Origin: Lasiosphaeris hirsuta
Taxonomy: Eukaryota; Ascomycota; Sordariomycetes; Sordariales; Lasiosphaeriaceae
DNA: 64,000 bases
Assembly: GCA_030549175.1 (NCBI GenBank)
Contig: JAUKUA010000006.1
Coordinates: 3,782,001 to 3,846,000, forward strand
Direction: 5' to 3'
The position numbers were made by a program, and so were the translations under genes. The first letter of the stretch is position 1. Every line of letters begins with the position of its first letter. The notes under the pieces are model-generated. The model was given only the letters and a program-made list of their open reading frames with translations. It was not told the origin of the DNA and did no database searches. Below, in pieces: positions 53,983-64,000 of the stretch.

Positions 53983-56513
53983 TGCGGCGGTTTAGGCGTT
54001 CGGGAGTGGGATGGAAGGTGCGGAGTTTCGGAAGGCGTGGAGTATCGGACGGCGGCGAGGACTCGAGGTGTTGATGATGTTGGACCGGATTGAGCTGCTG
54101 TCTGTTCTGTTTCGACATTCTGGACGGCGACAGGTCCAATATTTATCATTTCTCGAGCCAGACGGCGAGACAGAAGCTTCCCTAGACCTTCCCCATGCGG
54201 ACTTGAGGTTATCCATCATGCGTGATACCCTCAGCTGCAAGACTGGGAAGGTCATGGCGTCGAGGGACGAGAAAGGAGCCATCGTGTCAAGGCAGCGGTG
54301 CGGCATGCTGCCGTATCAGAGCTCCTACCTACCCAACAAGGCTTGGCCTTTGCATCCAGGGGCTTGCGTGATCGGAGCCGCTCGTGATGTCGTCCCCCAG
54401 ACCTCCGCCCCGCAGCTGCTCCCCCCCCCCCAAGGCGCACCGGCATTGAAATGACGGAAGTGGCACAGTTTACCTTTAATGGTACAGGTCAGCATCGAGG
54501 TGGGTGGAAGGTCGCATTGGATAAGACGTTGTGTGCTGGTGCCGCCTTGGGGATTTCTGGAGTCACGAATCCCCCCTCCCCGCCGGGCCGCCGAAAGGAC
54601 CTTGGCAAGACCACAACCCCATTGTTCGTTCTTTGTCCCGATTGACCCGTCGACGAAGCATGCCCGAGGAACGCGGCAGGGCACCGTTCCAGCAAGAGAC
54701 AGTGCCCTGTGGCGCGTGGAATCGCAGCTACCATGAGGCCCATGCCCAAGCCGGGCTTTCTTGCAAGTGCGGCAGTTGGCATCCCTTGGGTTTACATGTG
54801 AGGAACCCAGAGACCGTGACAGCGGGCAGGCCCCCGTGGGGGCGCCGTCGAAGCCGGCAGCCCGGTTGCCGTCGAGGTCGATGCGTAGACGGGAATAGAA
54901 AGTGGTAGCCAACAGCAAAAATCCAAAACGACGAGCGTGCCCAAGGGGGATTCGACCTGGTCGGGGCGCGTGACTGGCATGTCACAGATGGGGCCGCTTC
55001 GGCAGATCGCCAAGAGATTCCACTGGTGGTTGAGGACCTTGTGTCACCGTCACCTTCCCGGTTGGGAACGCGGATAAATTGCATTCAATGTCCAAGCCGA
55101 CGCTCCCATCACAAAGTTGTGAAATCCCAGACTGAAATCCCAGACCCCTATCCTGCAACTTGCACAGCTGGCTGCGAGTGCGCCCGTCCTGGTGGTCTAG
55201 GCACATCAGAAGTCCGAATGACTGATGTCGCCGAGGTTGTTGATCATTCAGCTGTCGCATTCCACAATGTGCATCGCAATTCGACTCGTCGTCAGGAATG
55301 TTGGAAGCCCTACACAGGACTTCCTAAATGGGCTTGTTATTAATTACGTCTGCAGGCTCGAGCCACAACCGTGGCGGTCGGGAAATTATATTGCCCTCAA
55401 TCTATCTTCGCGAATCAGAACCAACAAGCCCGACTCCTGACACCGCCTTCAGGGTAATAATAGCTACCAGGAGCCAGGGAGGGATGGGACATTGTCAAAG
55501 CTTATCTCGGTCAAGATGGGTGGGTCTGGTGACGAGCCCGTCATGTTTGGGTTGATGCTGACATTTTGTTTCTATAATCGCTCAATCCTCGAGAAGGTAT
55601 GACAAGCTCGCATCTTCGACATTGGGCCATTTTCTTTGGAAAAGTATCGCCCTGAAAGTCTCAATGTCTCAGTGCTGTGCCCAATCTCAACATCGCACCC
55701 GCAAGAGTAGACTGGGCCTCGGGAAACTTGGAGCGAGGAAGGTCGACATGGAGGCGCGGTATCCCCCAAGAGCCTCACCCCCATAGTGTCTCTGTCTTTC
55801 AGAATCAGTGCCAAGATGACAACAACACTTGTCTGCCGGCGCTTTACTTTGCTGCATTACGCAAAAAAAAAAAAAAAAACCTGTCGCTCGATCTAGGTGC
55901 CAAGCCAACGGTGGAGTGCACATGGTTGGAAGCGCTTCACACAAACCAAAACAAGCAGATATGGCCGTGTTTTGATGATCTCAGGCTGTAGCTAGTTTGA
56001 GTCAAGCGCTGGCCAAATCTTGCTGGGCAAAGCATCGCTGGCCCTAGGTATATACTGACAGGTAAAAGACCGCTTACAGCGCTCCGCATCTTCCTGAAAA
56101 TTGGAACTCTCGCTGATTCGAACTGTTTCTTTTCCTGACTCCCTTCTAATGCCAACGCGTTTTCGAAAGGGCAAAGTCATTAGTGGAGCGCCTTGCCCGG
56201 TAAGGTACTACTAGTGTATTGAAGCGAATCCATGATGAGAGCATCATTCCCTCGACATGGTGCAATAAATACCCATTTCACCATTATGTATCACTTCAAC
56301 AACAATGAAAAAAGTGGTTTGTTGGTAAATGGCTAACAGGTTCTGAGTTCAGATGAAAACTATCATTCACCTAGGAAGTGGGGGCGTTTGCCGCATTTCA
56401 ACCCCTTGACCTGCATTTCCATTGTACCACCTACACTTTGACATGACAATCAGCAAGTAAACATCGCCATCAGCGTCTCAGCTCCGGTTCGCGCTGTATA
56501 AACCAGTATCACC
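53983..56513. other. Long stretch without a recognised gene, 2.5 kb
   Basis: 53983-54150 should hold the subtilase promoter (minus strand, an AATATTTATC stretch near 54141). The rest has many short overlapping frames, an 11-base C run at 54420, an 18-base A run at 55862-55879, and no motif I trust. It could hold fast-evolving or non-coding genes that cannot be supported from sequence alone. Confidence 0.35.
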
Positions 56514-57670
56514 ATGGATCGCTTTCCTGACGAGCTCATTCATATGATCGTGTCGTTTTTGGCCGCCATCGACGACGACCTCAACAAGCCCTCACGAAAC
56601 CTATCCAGGGTTGCCACGCTTTCAAGCGCGTGGCAGACTGCTGGTGAGCAGCGGACATTTCAACACATCAATCTCAGAGGCACTGAAGTGGACTTGGGTT
56701 CATTTTCCTCCATCTTGGGTGTTTGTCGTCGCCGCAGCTAACTACCTACGGACCCTCGATTTTGGTGTTTTCCTTCCTTCGGCTGCCCCATCCAGCCGCA
56801 ACAGTACGAGACCGACAGAGGTAGGTCAGCCAATATTGCGGGCATTGACCAAACAGGTAGCAGATATCCTGGAGAGTGTGTCGTCGTGGGATCCTAACCC
56901 AAGGATTACCTTTAGACTCGACCTCACAACCAGCCCCACTGCCGACTGGGCCAGCACGCCCGAAGGCGATGAGCAAGGACTCTTCACTCCATACTACTGG
57001 AACACCTCTTCCCGGGCCAACACCCACTGGACAGAGGTACGAATTCTCGTACGTGCGACTCTTGTCTTCTCGGAGCGAGCTGCTAAAGGCGCCATGTGTC
57101 GTCCATTTTTTCTTCACTAGCTGCTTCACAAAGACTTCACCCAGCTGCCATGGTGGCCATTACCGCCTGCTTTCCCTCGGTGGGGGCTGTCCATTGGATT
57201 CATTCAGAGCATGTCTTGTTCCTCGCCCTTCGGAATCAGCTGCGTGCCGAGTTCGGCCAGGCAATCTCGGAACTTCACCCTCCCTACTTCTACGAAATAC
57301 CTGGAGATGCAGTGGTACATGCCCTGCGTGTGGCACGACCAGCGCCAACCCAGAGATCAATGGGCTCCACTCGCCTGTGATGCATTCTGCTCCGCTTTTG
57401 GCCGTCTCGTCCAGAAGTCCAAGCTAAAAAAGGACTCGATTACAGCGGCCTGGTCGATCCATCCTTTTTTGCCCCGCCGGGAATCGTTTTCTTGGACTCC
57501 TCTGGGCTTTGGGAGTCCCCTGACGAGTTGAGACAAGTGCTCCGGGAAGAAGTGGCCAAGAAGGATGAAACCTACCCGGATATTCGGATTCGGGCAAGCA
57601 CTGGGCTGATGAATTGGATGAGGGCCCAAAGGAGGACGTCAACGAGGACTTCACCGAGGAATCCGGGTCG
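56514..57670 (+). pseudogene. Frameshifted F-box-like gene
   Basis: Starts MDRFPDELIHMIVSFLAAIDDD ... LSRVATLSSAWQTAGEQRTFQ, a typical fungal F-box opening. At about 56735 one base is out of step and the protein resumes as NYLRTLDFGVFLPS. An intron with GTACGA donor at about 57037 is likely. Later blocks (AITACFPSVGAVHWIHSE; MPCVWHDQRQPRDQWAPL; GLDYSGLVDPSFF; SPDELRQVLREEVAKK) lie in changing frames, with one switch at a run of six A near 57425. No single intact frame can be made. F-box proteins recruit targets to SCF ubiquitin ligases; this copy appears dead. Confidence 0.65.
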
Positions 57671-58092
57671 GGTTGAGATGGGAACAAATACTCTTGTCCC
57701 CGGATCATGTAATACCTCTGTCCCCGGATCATGTAATACCTCTGTCCCCGGATCAAGTAATACCTCAATCACAGCATTTGGAAAGCATGCCACCTGGACA
57801 AGTTTAGCGTAAAGGATTGTGGTTTCAAAAGAGTGTACCTAGACTAATACAACACCCAGACCCGTACCATTCGTCTCTCATTAGTAATGCCCTGGTTCAT
57901 CAAATAATGTCACGCCCTCACAGCCCAGTTCTCGATGCCTAGCCAATCCCCCCGAACATCCCATCTCCTCAACATCAAGCGTCCCCGGGAACCCTTTGAG
58001 AGTAAGAGTCGACAACCAATTATGCCAGGCTCGCCCCATTGCACTTTCAAGACAGGTGCCGTAGCAGCTGTCTCTGATTTCCCCCATGAGAC
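57671..58092. other. Spacer left of the peptide-precursor gene
   Basis: Contains three tandem CCCCGGATCATGTAATACCTCTGT-like units at 57698-57770 (about 24 bp each, the last diverged). It also holds the 3' end of the precursor gene. No gene supported. Confidence 0.5.
57698..57770 (+). repeat. Short tandem repeat, three ~24-bp units
   Basis: Three copies of a unit containing CCCCGGATCA(T/A)GTAATACCT, nearly perfect. Non-coding and AT/GC-balanced. It lies between the F-box relic and the precursor gene. Confidence 0.75.
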
Positions 58093-58643
58093 TTACTTGT
58101 TGACCTCGATGACGTAGTCCTCGACGCTGCCACGCTTGTTGACCTCGATGACATAATCCTCGACGGCATCCCGCTTCTTGTCGACGGAAATCACGTAGTC
58201 CTCAACGGCATCCCGCTTCTTGTCGACGGAGATGACGTAGTCTTCAACAGCATCCCGCTTCTTGTCGACGGAAATCACGTAGTCCTCGACGGCATCCCGC
58301 TTCTTGTCGACAGAGATGACGTAGTCTTCAACAGCATCCCGCTTCTTGTCGACGGAAATCACGTAGTCCTCGACGGCATCCCGCTTCTTGTCGACGGAGA
58401 TGACGTAGTCTTCGACAGTGGAACGCTTGTCGATGGGGATGACGTAGTCCTCAACGGACGAGCGCTTGTCAATGGGGATTACATAGTCCTCGACAACCCC
58501 GTTGCGCGCCGACAGAATGTTGGCCTGTTAATGTTAAGAGAGACGAAACTCGGGCATTGTGATGGTAGAGTTCTCACGGTGGGTGCAGCCAAGGCTCCAG
58601 CGAAAAAGGCCGAGACAATGAGCAAGGCGTTGGAGTGCTTCAT
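58093..58643 (-). CDS. Secreted repeat precursor of a dikaritin-type RiPP (KEX2-processed repeat protein)
   Basis: Exons 58578-58643 and 58093-58524 with a 53-nt intron (GTGAGA donor, TTAACAG acceptor) give 165 residues. A signal peptide (residues 1-20, ending GALAAPT) is followed by ten units, each VEDY plus a short core. Cores begin at Tyr36, 49, 62, 76, 90, 104, 118, 132, 146 and 159. They read YVIPID twice, YVISVD six times and YVIEVN twice. Units end in KR or KKR, the cut site of the Golgi protease Kex2; the last ends with the protein. This design is that of ustiloxin/phomopsin (dikaritin) precursors, and YVIPID is the core known for phomopsin A, a toxic cyclic hexapeptide. A UstYa-family gene lies 4.5 kb away. 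That a cyclic peptide is made, and whether it is toxic, is inference. Confidence 0.88.
58130..58490 (-). repeat. 42-bp coding repeats arranged as 84-bp pairs
   Basis: The six YVISVD units differ at silent sites in an alternating way: on the plus strand GGAAATCACGTAGTCCTC alternates with GAGATGACGTAGTCTTC. Units therefore multiplied as 84-bp pairs rather than singly. The flanking YVIPID (right) and YVIEVN (left) units are more diverged. Confidence 0.85.
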
Positions 58644-58768
58644 GATGGGCGTCGGAGTTGGTGAGGCAGCTGAAGGTCAGTGGGCTTCCTGTTTGTTGGC
58701 GAGTTTTATCAAAGACTGATGGATGGCTGTGTCTTGGTGATGTCTCTTTCCCTCGGCTTCATCATGTT

Positions 58769-58775
58769 CTTTATA
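58769..58775 (-). promoter_or_regulatory. TATA-like element of the precursor gene
   Basis: TATAAAG on the minus strand, about 125 bases upstream of the ATG at 58643. Confidence 0.5.
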
Positions 58776-59742
58776 GACAATATTTCCATTGCCATTGCTT
58801 GTGTGCCTTGCCATATTGCCGCCGTATGTCCAAACTTCCAACCAGGCGCTCGATGTTGTGCCCCCCCCGTCTCCGCGCTCGCCAAAACTGCACAAGGCGC
58901 TACTGGCCGTGGAATGTTGACGCCCCAGGTACCCAGGGTACCTAACACTATGGCAAACTAACGCACTACGGACTCCGCACACGAAACCGCACGCTGTCAA
59001 GGCGCGATGGGCGCCATGCAGAAGTCACACGGTGAAGATGGCGATCAGCAGGGAGTGGGGGAGTCTTACGGCGCGTAGAATTTGCCGCCGACCTCGGAGA
59101 ATTCCTCGAGCGAGACGCAGGATGACGGGATGTAAACACGCGCCTCAGCGTGTGACTGTGATTGGCTGCGCCATGTGTATCCCATTTCACGATCGGGCGC
59201 CAGCCAACGAAGAATGCTGCTAAGGGGTGGGTCCTAAGTTTCCTGCGACGCGCTATCTTGGCATCAGGACGGTCACTAGACGACCAGCCGAGCTCAGGGG
59301 CACGTTAAGGATGATCTTGAGTTGCTGGTCTAAGTTGTTGTGCAAGACGTGAGCCCTAACCCTTGATCCGGTTCATATCACGTCTTCTGAAGACTCCTGG
59401 CAAGGTAAATAAGTTCTAGCTAATTGTTTCCAAGTTCCTTTTTTTCGCAGGGCGGTTGGGTTGTACATTGGAGAAAGAATCCCTAGAGAAGGTGCGGAAC
59501 AGGAGGCTTCAGCGTATCCATCACAAGGATCGATATCATGATAGAACTAGTCAATGCATGTATCACACGCCAGTGTAAATTTTTTGCTACGTAATTTTTC
59601 CAGCGAGTAGGTATTGACCTGTAATCCTGACAACTCGGCCCCCCCCCCCCCAGGCGAGATGCAATTCAACTCGCCGACTCTCACGATAACTACCACTCCC
59701 TAATATAACATGCCACTGACATATATACCACTCCCGCCAACC
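58776..59742. other. Spacer between precursor and regulator genes
   Basis: Upstream region of the precursor gene and 3' region of the regulator, about 1 kb. Regulatory sites of the cluster would be expected here; I cannot single one out. C runs at 58861 and 59640. Confidence 0.4.
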
Positions 59743-61551
59743 CTACGAAAACAAGCCACCCACGCCCCCCCTCCTCAACACCGGCCTCCACTCCGCCACG
59801 CCCCCCTTATCCACCTCCCTCCAACACTCCTCCACAACAGCAACAAAATCCCACATCCCCTCCCCAGCCCCGCGCCGAAACACTTCCCGCTGCGCCCCCG
59901 TCGCCAAGCTAGCACACACGCAATACGGCCAGGCCAGCGCGCGGCCCACCCCGCCCCCGTGGCACTCCCAGGCCGCAATGGCGCGGTCGATGCCCTCGCG
60001 GATCTCGGGCACGCCGGTGCGCGCGCCCGACACGACCGTGTGCAGGTGGGTCAGCAGGGCGGCGGTGAAGATCTGGGTGGCGGGCGCGGTCGTGGTGGCC
60101 AGGTGGGTCTCGATGGATGCCTGCAGGGCGGCGGCGCGGGTGACGAGGGTCGGGATGGAGAGGTGGGCGAGGGCTTCTTGTTCTTGTTTCCAGACCTCGA
60201 GCGCCGTGGTGTCGAGGAGGGCGAGGGGGAGCCAAGGGGGGTGGCTGGTTGAGGTGTGGAAGGGGGTGGTGAAGGCGGGGGTGGTGAGGAGGGCGCGGTA
60301 GGCGGTGCTGGCCGAGGGGAGTTTTTGTTGCGACGAGGAGGTGAGGATGTCGTTCCAGATGAGGAGGGCGCGGGAGGTGTTGAGGGCTTGGAGTTCGAGG
60401 GGGGAGGGCGGTGTTGGTGGTTCGCTGTGCGTGATGAGGAGTTGGGCGGCCGAGTCGAGGTACGAGTGGCAGCTCTGCGTGTTCTTGCCGAGGGCCTGAT
60501 TGGAACGGGGGTTAGCTTTTTTATTTTTTATTTATTTTTGTTTCTCCCGTGTGGATAGCGTGCGTCTCACCTCCAACAAGGCAATTTGGACTGCACATAT
60601 CAGCGTCTCACCAGAGAATGACGGCAGTGACATTGCTTGCATGTCGGAGAAACCTTGTAGGGCGCGGGCCCGGTGTGCCTGGTAGTCCTGCAGGGCGGCG
60701 GCGCGGCCCGGGCTATCGGCCGGTAAGCTGAGCGAGAGGCGGTAGGCACTCATGCCAAGCGACGCGTGATAAAAGGTTGGCGATCTCAGGAGGAGAAAGA
60801 GGATCCAGCCGTTCTCTGGAGAAGCGTGCCCGATGAAGCGCATGATGAGATCAATGTCCTTCTCCGAGGGGATGGTATGCTGGGCTTTGGGTTGAGAACT
60901 GATCTCTGTTGAGGTGAAACTAAAGGGGGGCGCTTGTGGTGCTTGTGGTGCTTGTGGTGCTTGTGGTGCTTGTGGTGCTTGTGGTTCTTGTGGTGCTTGT
61001 GGTGCTTGTGGTGCTTGTGATGCTTGTGGCTCAGGGAGTTGTGACTGTGTCAACTCTGCTAGGGTACTGGTAGGATTTGCTACCGACCACATGTCTTCCG
61101 AGAAGGGAGGAATGTTTGCCGGCTCGGGCAGGGCCAGGCCGAGGGCTTCGAGTATGTCGAAATCGGCGGCATCTTGGGCACCGGCAGGCGGCGACAGGGA
61201 AAAGGAGAAGTCGGACGGAATAGGGGAGAACACCGGAGACCCAAAGAGGAGCGGTGGCGGCGTCACGGCCTCGATGGCGGTGGATGATGCCGACGTCGAC
61301 GACATGGACCTGGAGGACTCGGGGACGTGGCCGGGACTTGCGGTAGACCGCCGTCTCCTGGTGTGGAGCTGCAGCCTACCCGCCTCTTCTTTCTCCCGGT
61401 CTCCGCGGTCCTTCCAGCTGGGCTTGGGCCCGTAGCCATGGCAGAAGATGCCCCGGGCCTGGCAGTTGTTGCAGGGAGGGCCGGCTTCGTTGCACTTTTT
61501 CCGCCGCAGTCGGCAGGTCCAGCAGCCGCTTTTGCTCCGCTGTCCGGGCAT
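59743..61551 (-). CDS. Zn2Cys6 transcription factor, candidate cluster regulator
   Basis: Exons 60571-61551 and 59743-60495 with a 75-nt intron (GTGAGA donor, ATCAG acceptor) give 577 residues. The zinc cluster is at the N terminus: Cys10, 13, 20, 27, 30 and 37 (GCWTCRLRRKKC, PPCNNCQARGIFC). A Ser/Pro-rich linker follows, with a Gln-Ala-Pro repeat coded at 60931-61029. The region from about residue 230 (SEKDIDLIMRFIGHASPENGWILFLLL) onward is helical, as in fungal regulators with a C-terminal DUF3468-like half. It lies between the precursor and the UstYa gene on the same strand, so it may control them; known ustiloxin-type clusters also carry a Zn2Cys6 gene. That link is inferred. Confidence 0.87.
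60931..61029 (-). repeat. Imperfect 9-bp tandem repeat coding Gln-Ala-Pro
   Basis: About eleven GCTTGTGGT units on the plus strand with few changes, giving (Q-A-P)n in the linker of the regulator. Length variation between strains would keep the frame. Confidence 0.85.
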
Positions 61552-63106
61552 GGCACGTCAGGTTGGGTGAGAGCGCCTAGCGTCAACATGTTCAGTGGTG
61601 CGGCCACAGGCCACACAGCTGGCGCTTGGGGATCCGATATAAGGCACGAACGACTTTTCGCAATCAACAACAGTCCCGCTAGAGACGAAGACGATGGGGA
61701 TGGCGTTATTGCCCACGGTGCACAGTAGCCGCGCATTCTCGCGACCTGCTCAAGCTCCGTCGATCATAAACCGCTGAGCCAGTGCCGATGGTTTGCAGCA
61801 ACTCCAGACTCGCGCGACCTGCAGTCCATCCATGTCGCCGCGGGCCCCAACACGGCCAAGCTTGAATCGCGCGGTTGGCGAAAGGGGAGAATCGGGATCA
61901 TGTGTGGTGCCTGGGCGAGCTACATGTGTTAGTCGATGCCGTCCGCTCTAAATGGTGGCGCCGCCTGAGGCAGAGCATTGGCCAATGGAATTCAAAACAG
62001 CATGATTCCGGGCTTGACGCTGGGTCGGTCTGGTGGCCGAGCTGCGGCAGGGATGCCCGTTGAACTCAAAACGGTTAGTTATCAGCTGCAGCTCATCGTC
62101 ACACCAGAAGGCGACGGAAGCGGGGTGGTGCTTTTCGCCATCTCAGATCGTAGCCAAATCGTTCAAGCGGTGATGGTATCTTTTGGATATAGCTTTGAAG
62201 AAAGGGTGCTATCTCAAGGCCCCGCTAGTTTTCTTTCTCTTGTTTCTCTCAACGGGTGCAAGTTGTTAGCAGCAGCGGTTAACCATTCTAACCTTTGCCC
62301 CATCTTGGATAACAAAAAATGGGATTCAGATGGAGGGGGTCGTATCTGCCGGTACCCGCGGATTTTGACAAATCAACTCTGATCTCATCCGATGAGGGAG
62401 AAGCCAAGATGGGATCTTGGGGAAAGTCACTAACAAACAAGGCAGGGAACATATGCCCGCATGATCGGCAGTGCGTCCGCCTCGGGATGTGCTTCTGCAT
62501 TGTCAATCTGCGTGCATTGGCCCCTGGGGGGCTCCTGCTGTTCAGGAGATAGATTGTCGGATACGATACGTAATTTCTACCCCTGGCGCCCTGGTCAGTC
62601 GTGCCGTTGGTCAACCAACCCCACCGTCTCCTCCCTGCGTGTCTCACTTCTACGCGAGACAAGCTTGAACAAGTCAACAAACAACAAGCAAGACATTTGC
62701 CAGCCATCCGCTTTTTTGTCGGGGGCAACTTACACTGGGTACAATTGAACGATGCAAGTCTTCGGACTTGCTGGCAGACAAACCAGAAGACTTGATCTTG
62801 GCGATAACGAGGACTGGTAGGCCGAATTCGAAATCAATGTCGACGACGTGATATGTTGCCCGTTGATTCCACGATGAAGTCTCGCGTCCAGAGGGATCCA
62901 GTCCCGAGACACCTAGTACTATCCGCACGGCTTCCATGCACGTACTACTGGTAAAACAGATTCAAATAACAAATGCAAGACATACGATACCGAGACCTGT
63001 GGCCGGTAAACGAATCTGAATGAGACAAAGGACGTTGGCGTAATACCAAACAACGTGCTGTACCACTGCTTACACAACGTGCCACAGGCCACTAGGCCCC
63101 CTCCAC
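61552..63106. other. Spacer inside the putative RiPP cluster, 1.55 kb
   Basis: No gene supported. Short overlapping frames only. It should include the regulator's promoter and the 3' end of the UstYa gene. Confidence 0.4.
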
Positions 63107-63983
63107 TCAATGAATCCACTTATTATCCGTCAACCGATGCTCCTCCGCCCAGGCATAAATGGCGCCAAAGTCCTTACACGTGTGGCGGTATCCCCAGCCG
63201 GTGCTGCCCGTGTCCTCGGGCGCGAGCCACTCGAGCGTCGTGTCGGCCGAGCACATGATGCCCTGGCGCAGGTAGTCCCAGCAGTGCATCAGGTGCGGCA
63301 CGTTGACGTCGTCGAGGTTGCCCGACCGGGCGGCGAAGTAGCCCGCTCGGGTCATGTACTATGCATTTCGTCATTGTTAGAATCAGGGGGGGGGGTTGTT
63401 GTCGAGGGGGACAGGGGATTACCAGGCAGTGCAGCTGGTGGAACATGCTGATCATGGCGTGCTTGTCGCCCCGCGCTGACTTGTCTAGCCGTGGCAGATC
63501 CGGCAGGGTGGTTTGGTTGTTGATGATGACAAATCCTTTGCCCTCTGTGGGAGATGGGGTTAGTTCCTGGGATCAAGGGGGTTTGTTTTGGTACTTGCTT
63601 GGAATCAAGGCAGTCCAGGCATCGTCAACCACGGTGCTCGGATCGGCCCCGTAGAGGGTCTCGAAGCGGAAAATCTCGGTACGGATGTGCTCCGGGGGCA
63701 GGAGCCCCATATTCTGGTCGGTTGAATCTAGGGATTGCTTGTGATGCGGAAGGAGGAAAATTGCGGTAAATAACGACAGAAGCAGGATGTTTGAAATGGC
63801 AAGAAGAATGGTGAGGAATGATAGACTGAAACGAGTCAGGAAGCTCGGGCAGCTCCGTCCCGGAGATGAGCGAGACGGCGAGCTCGCCTCGATGAGATGC
63901 TCTTTTTCTTCCTCCATGAACTGAGTGCTGGAGGACCTTGATGTCAATGAACTCTGGTCATCTCTGTCATGGTAGTGATCCAT
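63107..63983 (-). CDS. UstYa-family protein (DUF3328), RiPP oxidative cyclase type
   Basis: Exons 63599-63983, 63423-63544 and 63107-63358 give 252 residues. The first intron (54 nt) is GC/AG with a perfect A|GCAAGT donor and restores the family motif LIPKGKGFV; the second (64 nt) is GT/AG. The N terminus is Ser-rich and cytosolic, followed by one membrane span at about 48-78 (FLTRFSLSFLTILLAISNILL). The lumenal part holds both HxxHC motifs that define the family: His164-Gln-Leu-His167-Cys168 and His191-Leu-Met-His194-Cys195, followed by WDYLRQGIMC. UstYa proteins act in oxidative macrocyclisation of Kex2-released peptides in ustiloxin, phomopsin and asperipin pathways. With the precursor on the same strand this is the second key part of a dikaritin cluster. 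Confidence 0.93.
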
Positions 63984-64000
63984 TGTTGGGGGCGATGCCG
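63984..64000. other. Window edge inside the putative cluster
   Basis: Only 17 bases upstream of the UstYa start are visible. Its promoter and any further cluster genes lie beyond this end. Confidence 0.6.

Noticed and set aside
54325..54918. 197-codon minus-strand frame in the 2.5-kb gap
   Set aside because: Composition is unlike a folded protein and several competing frames overlap it; no conserved motif.
58130..58490. Regularly spaced ~42-bp repeats that might suggest a CRISPR-like array
   Set aside because: The repeats are in frame, encode a secreted repeat protein with signal peptide and intron, and have no unique spacers.

Overview
The window is nuclear DNA of a filamentous ascomycete (Pezizomycotina). 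The genes have short introns of about 50-130 nt with GT/AG (twice GC/AG) borders and CTAAC-like branch sites. Their families are typical of such fungi: HET domain, AA9 lytic polysaccharide monooxygenase, tannase/feruloyl esterase, DUF3632, Zn2Cys6 regulators and a UstYa-type protein. One transposon copy carries G-to-A/C-to-T damage of the kind left by repeat-induced point mutation (RIP). Lignocellulose-acting enzymes point to a plant-associated or saprotrophic species; I cannot name the genus. No tRNA, rRNA or CRISPR array was seen.

Layout. 1-5 kb: a Ser/Pro-rich hypothetical gene and a membrane-anchored HET-domain gene. 5.5-9.5 kb: a decayed gene (coiled coil, acidic stretch, trypsin-like and zinc-finger-like parts) split by a RIP-damaged Fot1/pogo-like transposon. 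10-16 kb: secreted Thr-rich protein, AA9 enzyme, acyl-CoA dehydrogenase-like enzyme and a small NTF2-like protein. 16-19 kb: two frameshifted relics (AAA ATPase, trypsin-like protein). 19-21.6 kb: a DUF3632 gene and a conserved hypothetical. 21.6-36 kb: repeat-rich ground with a second, better preserved Fot1/pogo-like element, LTR-like repeats, an intact hydrolase-ankyrin gene, and a two-module zinc-finger-like gene broken by a third element with unusual 57-bp inverted repeats. 37-54 kb: gene-dense, with an eight-exon amidase, a large Zn2Cys6 regulator, a Cys-rich secreted protein, a BTB protein, a tannase with a downstream fragment of a second copy, a paralog of the 10 kb secreted protein, and a subtilisin-like protease. 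56.5-57.7 kb: a frameshifted F-box relic.

The most interesting region is the right end (58.1-64.0 kb), with three genes on the minus strand. The first encodes a secreted precursor carrying ten near-identical peptide units, each ending at a Lys-Arg site or at the C terminus. The core of two units, YVIPID, equals the phomopsin A core; the other cores (YVISVD x6, YVIEVN x2) are related. Next come a Zn2Cys6 regulator and a UstYa-family protein, the enzyme type that cyclises fungal RiPPs such as ustiloxin and phomopsin. This looks like the edge of a dikaritin-type RiPP cluster whose remaining genes would lie beyond base 64000. Product and activity are inferred, not shown.

Gene models with introns were assembled by hand from splice signals and frame continuity. 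In every multi-exon model given as intact, the exon lengths sum to a multiple of three and the frame is open.
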